34,812 bases of DNA from Gracilaria domingensis (lineage: Eukaryota; Rhodophyta; Florideophyceae; Gracilariales; Gracilariaceae), in the NCBI GenBank assembly GCA_022539475.1, contig VCMS01000424.1, forward strand, positions 1-34,812. The letters are read 5' to 3'. A program made the translations under genes and the position numbers. Below the pieces are notes generated by a model. The model searched no databases and was not told the origin of the DNA. It saw nothing but the letters and a program-made list of their open reading frames with translations. Shown one piece after another: positions 1 through 9,413 of this stretch. Numbering within the stretch: position 1 is the stretch's first letter; the number at the start of each line of letters is the position of its first letter.

Positions 1-6
1 CCGAAA

Positions 7-62
7 GTGCAGTAATCGGTAAAACTACGCACTCCGAGAGATGAGGCGCGAAGCCCCTCATC
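7..62. repeat. Dispersed repeat end with short hairpin (copy A)
   Basis: This stretch aligns by eye to 25083-25141, sharing ACGCACTCCGAGAG and then a hairpin. Here the hairpin is 40-62, with arms GATGAGGCGC and a partner carrying one mismatch; the copy at 25119-25141 is perfect, with 10-bp arms around a GAA loop. The family is unknown. A short hairpin near an element end is seen in Helitrons among others, but no diagnostic terminus is visible here. Confidence 0.6.
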
Positions 63-68
63 CTCTCC

Positions 69-120
69 GTTCCTCATGTAGGGAACCATGCCCAGATGCA
101 TGGTTCCCTACTTGAGGAAC
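69..120. repeat. Long fold-back hairpin, 23-bp arms
   Basis: Arms 69-91 and 98-120 are complementary with one mismatch and enclose a 6-nt loop. The arms begin GTTCCTCA and close on ACCATGC/GCATGGT. It follows directly on the dispersed repeat end. It could be a MITE tip, a cruciform-forming site or a small-RNA precursor; the sequence does not decide. Confidence 0.75.
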
Positions 121-540
121 CTGCACCTGAAACTCGTGAGCTACGTCCGCATCAAAAGTCATTTACCTGTATACGCAAGCAGAAAGTATCCATAAGTTAG
201 TCAAAGATCCGTTGGATACATTTGAAATGCGATGGAACGTACCATTGATAAAACAAAACAGAAACGTTGGGCTAGAAAAGTCGAGGGACTAGTAACTCGC
301 AAAAGGAAGAAGAAGAAGGAAAGGGATCGGTTAGATTACCAGCCCACCATCATCGTAAAGCGCAAAAGGTGTCGAAGCGAGAACTCACAAGCAACGGCAC
401 CAAGAATGCCCATGCAGCAAACATACCGCAACATGCGATAAACGAAAGAGCAGCCTATGTCCCAACCAAGTACCAGAATCGTCTATCCCGAACAGTCAGA
501 GATCCAAGATCGCCAAGAAACCAACTTGGTTTGTTGCGCT
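121..540. other. No recognised gene
   Basis: The only frame of any length is 232-441 (+), a 69-codon lysine- and arginine-rich stretch with no recognisable domain. It overlaps other short frames and is probably chance. No RNA gene or clear regulatory site is seen. Confidence 0.5.
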
Positions 541-609
541 ATAGGCTCTATCTTCTCGCGTCTTGCGCTACTTTTAAAAAGTAGCGCAAGAGGCGAAACT
601 AGAGCCTAT
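541..609. repeat. Long fold-back hairpin, about 33-bp arms
   Basis: The left arm starts ATAGGCTCTA and the right arm ends TAGAGCCTAT. The inner arms TTGCGCTACTTT and AAAGTAGCGCAA pair perfectly around a very short loop. A few mismatches lie mid-arm. The length and near-perfect pairing fit a small fold-back element or a small-RNA precursor. Confidence 0.75.
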
Positions 610-869
610 GGCGCACGAAATGAACCATTCGTCGCGTACTTACAGTCGTCGCTTTGGGTTACCAGGTTCCCGTTTTCACCCTTCAACTCGTTCTATATCT
701 TGAGCAAATAGAAGAAGTTGGGGGTGATTAGCTTATTTCCTGCCGTTTGCATGTCGCAGAGCGCGAAGAAACGTGGTGAGGATTGGTTAGTTTAGAGCAA
801 AGATACGTGGAAGGATATGGAAGAACGTACGAATAGACTGCACGGAATACATCCGTGAGATACGGATGA

Positions 870-943
870 CTCCGTCCTACTTTTTTCCGCCCTCTACTTT
901 AAGGAGCCTCCATAAAGTAGAGGGAGGAAAAAGAGGGACGGAG
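870..943. repeat. Long imperfect fold-back hairpin, about 31-bp arms
   Basis: The left arm 870-901 starts CTCCGTCC and the right arm 913-943 ends GGACGGAG. The arms close on CCCTCTACTTTA / TAAAGTAGAGGG, with a loop of about 11 nt and a few mismatches in the middle. A smaller hairpin, CATCCGT / ACGGATG, sits just upstream at about 850-868. A CGG-rich run follows near 1006-1030. Confidence 0.7.
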
Positions 944-1215
944 CGGAGTATAACGCGAGGATGTGGATGGCACGGATCACGACGGTAACGGAAGGTCGGA
1001 CGTCGGAGGCGCGGCGGCGGCGGCGGAGGGAAGAGATTTATTTTTCTGTGCGAGATTGGACAGGTGTACAGCTTACAACGTTGGAGACCACAGGTTTATA
1101 ACCAGTGGTAGATAATACGAGAAGTACACCCTTGTGTTGAGGTCGACGTGTACCTACGTTCGTTTTTGAACGAAAGCACGTGATTTAAACTCAAAATATA
1201 TTCTCCGTTCTCAGC

Positions 1216-2949
1216 ATGACGTCGATATTGACTGTCGCTCGACCTCCTTCTCCCTTCGGACGACCTTCCCTTGAAGTCTTTGTCGTCGTTTTTCGTTCAT
1301 TTCTTCTTCCCATGGTCTACTACTGTACACATAAGAAGCGTGGGTGTCCCTTCGTTACTCGCCGAGGAGTCTTATCTCTTCAACAGCATGTCAACCATTG
1401 CCCGTTTCGTCTGAAAGCAGCGCTGGAAGACGACAATAGGCGGCCCATTCGGAGAAGCAAACGTCTCAAGCTTTCCGCGCACGCGGCCGCATCTTCCGAA
1501 ACGGTCACTGCCCCTTGTCGCCTTCCCGAGCCTCCGGTGTCCGAGGACATCGTTGACCACACTCCGTGCGCCCCTCCCATTCCGGACACTTCGCATTGTG
1601 TTTCTCCTTCCCCGGGTCCCGCGTCATTAGAGCAAGAACACGGAAGCAGTTCCCGCCCAGTGCCTTCTGAGGAGGCCCTCGGTGATTTGCATATGGATTA
1701 TCTCACGGTTTGTCTGGCTTCAGTAGCTTCCAACCTTGGTCATCGTGAGGCGGACGAGCTAATTGGGCTACTTCGGGACCCGCGATTCTCGCAAAAGCGA
1801 TTCAACGAGACCATAACAAGTTCCAAGCGCTGTACAGAACTGAAAAACGCCATTTTCGAACGATACGCCTCAAAGGACGGTTTCAATCGAAGAACTGTCT
1901 GGCCAGAAGGATGTACGTTCAGCGCCACCCTCTACACGAGAGACCCCGTTCAGACACTTTTGAAACAGCTCCAGTTGGCTAACAACGAAAACACATTCTT
2001 CCACCCTATACCTCAGACCCACTCCACGAAAATATCTCACCCCATGTCCGGCTCTCTCGCGAGAGACGCCACCTCAAAACTTAAGGAAATGGTCATGGGC
2101 TCGTTGGATAGTAGAATAGTGTGGTACTCCCAAGAAATAAGTTACAGTGAATCTTTCGTAGGTCTTCTGCAGGTATACACCGATAAGTCTTCAACAACTC
2201 TAAAGCAAACATCAGTTACCGCCTATCCTCTTCACCTCATATTTCTCAACTTCTCCGACGAGCTACGCCGTAAGTGTATCCGTGATGACCTCACAGTAGT
2301 GGCATACTTCCCTACCACACTGATCGAGGTTTCCGCATCTGAAGCAGACGCAATGCCATTCGTTTCTAGCAAGTCTCTACGCGAGTCCAGGATGCAAATC
2401 CTTCAAGAATCTCTTCGTCAAGTCCTGGAGCCCATTCTAAATCTCACGCAGAAAGTTTTCAGTTCATCGGCGAAGACAAACTAAGTCGAGTGTGCCATCC
2501 TCTGCAAGTTTTCGTGCGGATACTTTTGAGGCTAAAGACATTCTGTTAACTCTTCACGGGACCAAAACGGGGATCTCCTGTCATAGATTCGAGGCCCCTC
2601 CCTCATCTTTATGCAGTAGTATTCTTACTTCATTCACTGGACCCTCTCAAGACCAAACCAAAAGCGTTAGAGATACATACTCAGTTATTCTAGAATATGC
2701 AAAGAAAGACGAGGCAGGAAGAAGTAAATGTCTTGCGAGGGAGAGTATATCTCAGGCGGTACTCTCAAGCGTTCTGATTACATATCTCTTATTCCGTCGT
2801 TCATCGAAACCCCCTTGACGGTAGGATTGATCCAGAGTTTGTTTCTATGCAGTCTGTTGGGAACAAGGAGAGCTCTCTTCGAACAGTTACGCAACTTGCA
2901 TCCAGACAAATTGAAGCTGATTAATACTCCAGAAATCGAAAACCTCTAG
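1216..2949 (+). pseudogene. Transposase-like gene, probably KDZ/Plavaka type, broken
   Basis: A 422-codon frame runs from 1216 to 2484; the better start is probably the ATG at 1312, just before a zinc-finger-like segment. That segment starts YYCTHKKRGCPF and ends QQHVNHCPF, then a basic NLS-like RRSKRLKL and a Ser/Pro-rich linker follow. Near residues 320-390 the order resembles the fungal Plavaka (KDZ superfamily) transposase core: VYTDKSSTTL, then AYPLHLIFLNFSDELRRK, then VVAYFPT. In that family the Asp of the SDK-like motif is catalytic. The frame stops at 2484. Shorter open pieces in other frames continue to 2949, but I could not recognise the C-terminal catalytic half, so this is a truncated relic. 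The family call rests on motif memory and should be tested by profile search. Confidence 0.5.
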
Positions 2950-4480
2950 TCAGAGACGCTACTCACTGCAATAGAATCATCACGTCACGTTTATTTCGAA
3001 CGATACGTACTCAAATCAGCAACTTTACAAACGCAAATCTATCCCCAATGCAATGCAACTTTTTTGCCAAAGGTTTACATATAGATTTGTCCACGTCGAA
3101 GAAAGGCAGGTCACTGAATGGAACCTTCACAAAGGCAGATCTCCTTTGAATGATGGAGGCCAAAGCATACAAAAACCTTGACATGGTTTTCCTTTCGTAA
3201 AGGAATTCTTTGAAATCTGATAGGGAGCGCAGGACAGGGCTTCAATCAAAACAGTTTTCTCTCAGTACTCGAGCGTCGCTTGGACTAGTTATAGGTGCAA
3301 TCGTGGCGCATGATGTAATGAAAACTCTATTTCGTCCCTTCGGTGGCAGATTGAAGCCTTTAACGCTCCTCGACAAAGTCGTGGGCAGGAATTCATAGCT
3401 CTAGAACTGGGAGTCTGAGGTTCTATCTCGACTCTCAACAGAAGAAAAACTAACACCATTGGCAGCCTTTTACGGCATCTCCGCAACACGTCGATTAATG
3501 TCTTCTCTTGTATTGTTGGTGACAGGCTTTGTTAACGGAAGGTGAAGCGATACGATTTCAAAATTGGAACGATAATCATGTGCTACCAGCTCAAGCACAC
3601 AGGGCTGAACGGTTTTCATGCCTACCATCTGTTTTGCTTTCTGCGACGACTCTCGTCGCCATTCTGTTTCATAGAGTTTTATACTGAATGAATTTAGCAT
3701 ATAAGAGCTGCTACAAACCCCGTTCTCTAAACCTCTGAAAATCATGTAGTAGTTAGCCTATCAGGACTCCATTTAGTTATTTATGGTGTTTCGCGGAGAG
3801 CTCGCTCTATTACCCCTATAAATCCGGTATTATATGGTCGTTGGAGGCCTTCATCGCTGTTTGTCAGACCGTCACAACGAACAAATTAGATTCAGATATA
3901 TAAATTGAACGCTAGAGCGGAAGCGCTCATGCTATTACATAATACCTTATCTTCATCCTCGGTAGAATTTGTATCTTCACGGGAAAAAGTGGTGGCGAGT
4001 ATTTAAGTAGCTACATACTGTCGTCACTCTGTTTTTTTATGCATCTCATCCCTGCGCATAACCACTTTTGTGCGTGAGGGTGTTGGCGCGCTTCGGTGGT
4101 ATGTCTCTTCGCCACTTTGATCAGTTTAAATAGTGTAGTGTGTCAGACACTACACAAATTGTAACAAGGTCGCGTATTATGTTACTGGTTGAGCATCAAT
4201 TGGATGAAAAAACTAGTTGATTTATCTCTAAAAGATCTGTACTGAGCTCGCAACAAAATCGTTGCAAGGAATGCAACCGATTGTGTTTTCGGAGGTATCA
4301 AAACGCTACAGAATGGCCTCAAAAAGTTCCTTCTAGCGAAGGGTTTTGGTGGACGTAGATTTATGCGAACAATAGCGCTCTCCTTTCATGCGTTTTGAAG
4401 CGCTCCTAATACTCAAGATATACTCTAATTAATGTACAGCTTTTTGCCATCCCGCCAATCCACGTAGACAGCGGTGCCAA
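2950..4480. other. No recognised gene
   Basis: Only short overlapping frames are present, for example 3210-3398 (+) and 3470-3745 (-), with no recognisable domains. The region is AT-richer than its right-hand neighbour. It may hold the decayed remainder of the transposase-like element to its left. Confidence 0.45.
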
Positions 4481-4572
4481 CGTGTTCGCGGGCGGGTGCA
4501 TGGTAATGAGTGCAAGAAGTGTTGAGGAAGGGGTTTTGGGAGGTCTCGGCATCGTGCTAAAATGTGACCAGA

Positions 4573-5111
4573 ACGTGCCCACCGGCGTGGGGGGGATCGG
4601 TTGTGTTAGGGTGGCTACCCTAACACAACCGCACCCCCCCGTCCGCGGGCACGTTTTGGCCGGTTTTTCAAAAAATGTGCTTTTTTATGCCCTCGGGCGG
4701 GGGGGTCCGTTCGTGTTAGGGTAGGTACCCTAACACGAACGGACCCCCCCGCCCGCGGGCACGTTTTGGCCGGTTTTTTAAAAAATGTGCTTTTTTATGC
4801 CCTCGGGCGGGGGGGTCCGTTCGTGTTAGGGTACCTACCCTAACACGAACGGACCCCCCGCCCGCGGGCAGGTTTTGGCCGATTTTTTCGAAAATGTGCG
4901 ATTTCATGCCCGCGGGCGGGGGGGTCCGGTCGTGTTAGGGTACCTACCCTAACACGACCGACCCCCCCCCGCCAGCGGGCTCGTTTTCGCCTCATTGTGG
5001 TAGCGTCCACAGACCTCCCAAAACACACACCGCACGCATATCCAGCCAAAACGTAACGTGCCCGCGGGCAGGGTGGTTGAGTTGTGTTAGGGTAGCGACC
5101 CTAACACAACT
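4573..5111. repeat. Tandem array of long perfect palindromes
   Basis: Four units of about 110 bp have palindromes at 4573-4654, 4689-4760, 4799-4869 and 4908-4980, plus a shorter fifth at 5080-5111. Each is centred on GTGTTAGGGTA / TACCCTAACAC and flanked by a G7 run and its C7 partner, giving hairpins of 70-80 nt. The spacers share TTTTGGCCG-like and T-rich AAATGTGC segments. The core contains the telomere-like hexamer TTAGGG in inverted orientation on both sides of each centre. Centres lie near 4614, 4725, 4835 and 4944, so the period is very regular. Units differ by paired substitutions that keep the palindrome, for example TTGTGTTAGGG versus TCGTGTTAGGG. Confidence 0.9.
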
Positions 5112-7419
5112 TGATCTCGCGCGCTGCCAATACGACAGAATCACATTACGACATGTCTGATGACACCCGTCTGCAACAACCCATCGCCAGCAAACCTCCG
5201 CGCCGCCCACGGAGCGCGCGGCGCCATTCCTGCAGGCGGTGCGTCGTTCAACGATGTTTGCGTGCCAGCTCATCCTGGATGGCCCATGCGTGCGAGACTT
5301 GGCTGCTGTGAGCGCGTCATCATGCTACGTGAATCAGCACCAGTTTATGTGCACCGCGCGTGACCAAGCGCCCTTCGCTATCATGGAGTGGAGACCGGAA
5401 ACCTCACGATTCGGGCGCCGCGCAGAGTGCGAGGAGTAGCGCGGCGGCGACCGCGCTTGTGTGCAGCGCGCGCGTCATGGCGACGAGCTCATTCCGCGCG
5501 GCGGCGATGCGTTATATTACCGCGCTCAAAGGCGCGGTAGCGGAGCTGGTTCGCTTTGGAGGCGCGAAGTAGTGACGAAGGCGCGCCTTTTGGTGAAGAC
5601 TCAAGCAACAACTGCGGCAAAAACGGCGAAGCTCGTTTACGCGCTCAATATGGTGTATTAACTCATGCAACAGTTGCACGCGCATCGCTCGCCCTTGGCG
5701 CACGCACACCCGGCTGCGAAGTGCGCGCCCCTCGCCGCGATACGCATCAGGCAGCGCTGCGCGTTGCGCGGCCGCTGTTTCGCGCTCGTCAGCGCATGGC
5801 GCCAAACTCGGCGAGCACGCCGCCGGCCACGAACGCGAGCGCGACGGCAAACGGCGGCGATGAGAAACGAGCGCTGCGGCTCGCACATCGCCACAAGCAT
5901 CACGGCGGCCTTGTCGGCGCGCGCAGTGCGGGTGTGCACGTCGGCGCCGATGACGCGCGTGATGGCGGCCTACAAAGGCGCGCGCCCACCAGCAGCACCT
6001 TGAAGCCCTTGATCAGAAGCGTCACGGCAGAGAGCACGTCAGTGAGCATCTTGTACAGCAACATGCTTAGCGTGTCAACGTCTGCGATGAGTTTTACCGG
6101 CATGAGGTTGAATAGCAACGGCAGCTTGAAGATGGCCACGCTGCTCACTGTGGGCGCGTCGTTGTCGCGCTGCAGCGTGCGCGCGCACAGCAGCAGGGCC
6201 AGCCGCATTGGCGTATAATCGCGCGCCGACGGCGACAGCAGCTCACTGCCGAGCGCCGCACTGCCTGGCAGTGCCACGAACGCCCGCGCTGGAACGAAGC
6301 TGGGTGCTGTCCAGTTGCGGCGCTCCGCCACCGTCGTCGCCACCAGCGTCGCAGCATCATAGGCGGCGCGCGCAGCCAGGGGTCCAGTTAGGCACTCACG
6401 AACGTGCGCACGCGTGGCGGCATGCCGAGACCCGGGTTGGCATTGGTGGCGGCAGTCGCCACGTACCACGCGCCGCCGCGCTTGGCGAACAACGCCGAGT
6501 CGCGCACGCAGTGCTGCCCGCCCAGCGCGGCCGCCGCGAGAAAGAGACGCCCGGCGCGGTGGCGTGGCAGTACCGACAGCACGGCCAGCGGCGGCGGCAA
6601 CGTCGCTGCGCTTGGCCTGACGAAGCGCGGCACGGCGCGAGCCAGCGCGGCGGAGAAGTCGGCGACGCTGCCACACAACGCGCCCGCGGGCAGCTGGCGC
6701 GCGGCGGAAGCCGCTAGCGCGTCGGAGACTAAACTAGGGTCGGGCACAGCCCAGACGCGCACCGTAACGTAGCGCCGCTGCACGCCGTGCCAAGGCGAGG
6801 GGGTTGGCGGCGCGCTGATCACACGTGGGCATGGCAGCGCGCTCGTCTACCAGCAGCGCCGATCGCAGCCGCGCCTCCAGAGGCGGCAGCTGGGCCAGCA
6901 ACGCCACTACCGAGCGCGCCAGCGCGCGTGCAGCCAAAACCGGCGCCTCTGGCAGCCCCAGCAGCGTGGCGTTTACCGCCACCACCGCCGGCCACGGCCG
7001 GCGCCGCCGAGGCTTCTGGCCGCGAGTCGGGCGTGGCCGGCTGGGCTCACGCGCGTTTGCAGTACAGCAGCAGCGCTACAGGGAGGGCAAGGACCCGGAG
7101 AGGGAACGCGGTACGGCGCGCTCATGGCACGTGAGTTGGCCATGGCGGTGGCAGCAGCGGAGTGAGACGCATAGCATGCTCGTTGGCGGTGCGCGCCGGG
7201 CGGCGCCGCGCGCGCGCACGGTGCCCTGTTTGAGCGCTCTGCGGCGGCATGGGGCTTTGCTGCCGGTGTCGCGTCATGCGATCCGCGTCCAGGATTGTAC
7301 TTCCATCTTTTCATCATACTGTTGGCCAAACACAATGGCGGGAAGTAAGCCCTTCGCGAAGAGAATCTTCTAGGGCCAGGTAAGCATATCATTATTTCTC
7401 AAGATGACCAGCACACCAT
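5112..7419 (-). other. GC-rich degenerate coding-like region, unidentified
   Basis: Base composition changes sharply here to very GC-rich, with many GCGC runs, and returns to normal beyond about 7400. Minus-strand frames at 6734-6985, 6388-6822 and 5900-6676 read as Ala/Leu/Arg-rich, protein-like sequence in changing frames. One part near 6010-6130 is hydrophobic (MLLYKMLTDVLSAVTLLI). I do not recognise the product. High GC opens frames in all phases, so overlapping frames are not evidence of several genes. The simplest reading is one decayed minus-strand gene, perhaps joined to the phytoene desaturase pseudogene as one relocated block. Confidence 0.4.
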
Positions 7420-7934
7420 TCAAGGGTGCTGGAACCAGGCAGAAAAGTCAAAGCGTAAGTAAAGAGACGGTATACGAATCAAGCCATCTTGTTCAACGCT
7501 CGGCATCCGCTTCATATTAAAAATCATGGAGTGCTCCTTCCACTGCAAGCGATTCTCAATTGCCAGTTCTTCAAACAGTCGCAGTATATTCGGATGAGCG
7601 CCAAAGAAGATATGCAAGGCTGTATCATACCAATTGCCGTCTTGATCCTTACAGGTTGCAAACTTGCCGCCAAGCACATCGCGTGCCTCATACACCACAT
7701 GGTCGCAGCCAGCATCGGCCAGATACTTGGCACAAGACAGACCAGCCAGCCAGGCGACCACAATAGCGAGGCACGACGGCGCGACATCCTGCGACAGTCA
7801 GAGCGTGGTGGTGAGACAGTAGCGTTTGCCTTGTTCATGCGCACGGCGCACAGACGCACGCTGGAACACAATGGCGGACGAGCGCGCGGCTGAAGCGGCA
7901 GTGATGAAGAAACGGCCTCCATTTGGGAGCTCAT
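7420..7934 (-). pseudogene. PDS: Phytoene desaturase N-terminal pseudogene
   Basis: The translated fragment matches plant and cyanobacterial phytoene desaturase, the FAD enzyme that desaturates phytoene early in carotenoid synthesis in plastids. Visible landmarks are [36 protein letters not shown] and [14 protein letters not shown] likely start at 7934-7932 begins a Ser/Arg-rich, transit-peptide-like leader. A -1 frame change near 7780 separates leader and enzyme. The dinucleotide-binding motif is damaged: the expected GxGxxG reads AWLAGL. Similarity fades after HSMIF, and the rest of the enzyme is absent. The family identification is secure; the fragment is surely non-functional as read. An intact copy presumably lies elsewhere in the genome. 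Confidence 0.85.
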
Positions 7935-8129
7935 AACGTGAGTCGGATGAGGAAGAATGTCGTCGACATTAAGCGAGGGCGGGAAATTGATAAAGTGTGT
8001 CGTGAAAATGTTTACAAAAAAGAAATGAGCTGCAGGCACGCTGCAGCCACGATGCAGTCATATGCGATTAGCTCATCGCCAATAGTCAGCTGGAGGAAGC
8101 CTCGCGAGACGCCTCCGCGGCATGCGGCC
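7935..8129. other. No recognised gene
   Basis: Short flank between the start of the desaturase pseudogene and the inverted repeat copy. It may retain the old promoter of the pseudogene. No motif is clear enough to call. Confidence 0.4.
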
Positions 8130-8600
8130 GTTTTGGGGCGAGGCGGGTGCACGAGATTGGGGACGGTTCTCACACGTACCTCTACAGAATAACTTTCCGG
8201 GAGACGGAGAGGGAGGATCCGAACTCGTGATGGGCGAGATATAGGTGAAAAGTGGGGACGGTGCGGAATGGGAAGGAATGGTGGGATAATTGAGGTGAGA
8301 TGCGTTGCGATTTGCATCGCAACTCGGGGAAAAATGGAAACGCAAACTAGCACAAGCGCAGATTAGAGAGAGGGTCGCGGAAAAGAGTGGATGGGGCGGT
8401 GCGGCGAAATAGAACCTTTACAAAAACTAGGAGACCCAAGAATTAAACTGCACGAGATGGAATTTAATATTCCAAAATTTCTTAATTTTTTGAGTGCCAG
8501 CCACTGCCACCCCCTCGCGCGCCCCAAAAAGCCCAAAAACTAGCTTAGTTTCCAAAGCGAACAGACTATATTCCACTTTGCAGAACACAGACGAAGCCTT
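8130..8600 (-). repeat. Dispersed repeat, inverted relative to 25137-25575
   Basis: The reverse complement aligns along most of its length with 25137-25575. Shared blocks include CAGAACACAGACGA at the outer end, AACTAGCTTAG, TTTTTTGAGTGCCAGCC, and CCGTTTTGGGGCGAGG at the inner end. This copy lacks the coiled-coil gene that follows the other one. The Copia element inserted about 20 bp beyond its outer end. Confidence 0.8.
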
Positions 8601-8607
8601 ATCTACT

Positions 8608-8612
8608 GAGAA
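8608..8612. repeat. Copia target site duplication, left copy GAGAA
   Basis: GAGAA directly precedes the 5' LTR and recurs at 15483-15487 after the 3' LTR. Five bp is the duplication length typical of Copia integrases. Confidence 0.9.
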
Positions 8613-9398
8613 TGTTGGATGTTGACCCTGTGCTGTCACTGAAAACCAAAAGTGCTGGGGAGCATGGGCTGTTTTGGAGGGTGCCGTTGGAAAAGCGCAT
8701 ATGCGCCTCTGAGCAAACTCAACGTGAAACGGGCTTCTGATTGGCTACTGCAAATGGTCATATGCATTGTGGTTTGTACAAGTGTTGTGGCGCTAATGGG
8801 TTGTTTCCGGGGTACACGTGTGTAGCTAGTACACTGGGCATACTGTACATGATGCACAGGGTACACACGTATGTACGTGGACATGTAGGACAGCTTCATG
8901 TGACTTTGGCACTATGGTGAAGAGTAGATGCGCTGTCAAGAGGTTTACACTGTGGTATTGTTGGTGACGTAGGACTTGGAGTGAGTTTGTGGTGACGTGT
9001 TAGTTGGTGAGCTTGTACGTAACTGTTATGGTGGCAGGTACGGATTACAGTGTGTTGGCACTATGTGAATCTGTGCATGGTCATGGTTATGTGTAGGCAC
9101 GTAACTTGATGTGCACGGTTGTGCACTGTTGTGCGTTGTTGTGCTTTGTTGTTGTAAGCTGTCATGATAGTGTGGCAGTGTTACCATGTTATGTTAGAAG
9201 ATGATTGGTAGTATTGAGTGTCTCTAGCTGGTGGTTTAGGTAATGCTTGGAGTTGGAGTTGTGCGATGGTGTCGCAAAGTAGTTCTATATAAGCGGTGAC
9301 TCGAGCGCCTCCAAGTAAATTCCGAGCCAGAGCTGGCGAACTTCCCTTCATTCCCCCATCCTTTCTTCAACCTTCCCTTTCAGCTTCAACCTCTATCA
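8613..9398 (+). repeat. Copia 5' LTR
   Basis: 786 bp, TG...CA ends. Contains the palindrome GCGCATATGCGC, a run of TTGTGC-type tandem repeats near 9119-9155, and a TATA box near its 3' third. No obvious AATAAA polyadenylation signal is seen. Confidence 0.95.
9286..9293 (+). promoter_or_regulatory. TATA box in 5' LTR
   Basis: TATATAAG lies 105 bp before the LTR end, a suitable place for the U3 promoter of the genomic RNA. The same motif is at 15370-15377 in the 3' LTR. Confidence 0.65.
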
Positions 9399-9413
9399 GG
9401 TTATGGGCCCAGC
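9399..9413 (+). promoter_or_regulatory. Primer-binding site for initiator-tRNA-Met half molecule
   Basis: GGTTATGGGCCCAGC begins right after the LTR. It is complementary to the anticodon stem-loop of eukaryotic initiator tRNA-Met (GCTGGGCCCATAACC), not to a tRNA 3' CCA end. Drosophila copia is known to prime from such an internally cut initiator tRNA, with nearly the same site. Confidence 0.85.

Noticed and set aside
4482..5049. Frames of 60-80 codons rich in Gly/Arg/Pro on both strands in the palindrome array
   Set aside because: They are readings of the tandem palindromes, with the same phrases in each unit, and not genes.
4573..5111. CRISPR array
   Set aside because: Repeats are long palindromes with repeated, not unique, spacers, in a eukaryotic context; there are no cas genes.
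5900..6822. Several overlapping real genes in the GC-rich block
   Set aside because: High GC removes stops in all frames; at most one decayed minus-strand gene is supported.
8636..8899. Minus-strand 87-codon frame in the LTR, repeated at 14720-14983
   Set aside because: The two copies exist only because the LTRs are duplicates; no protein features are seen.
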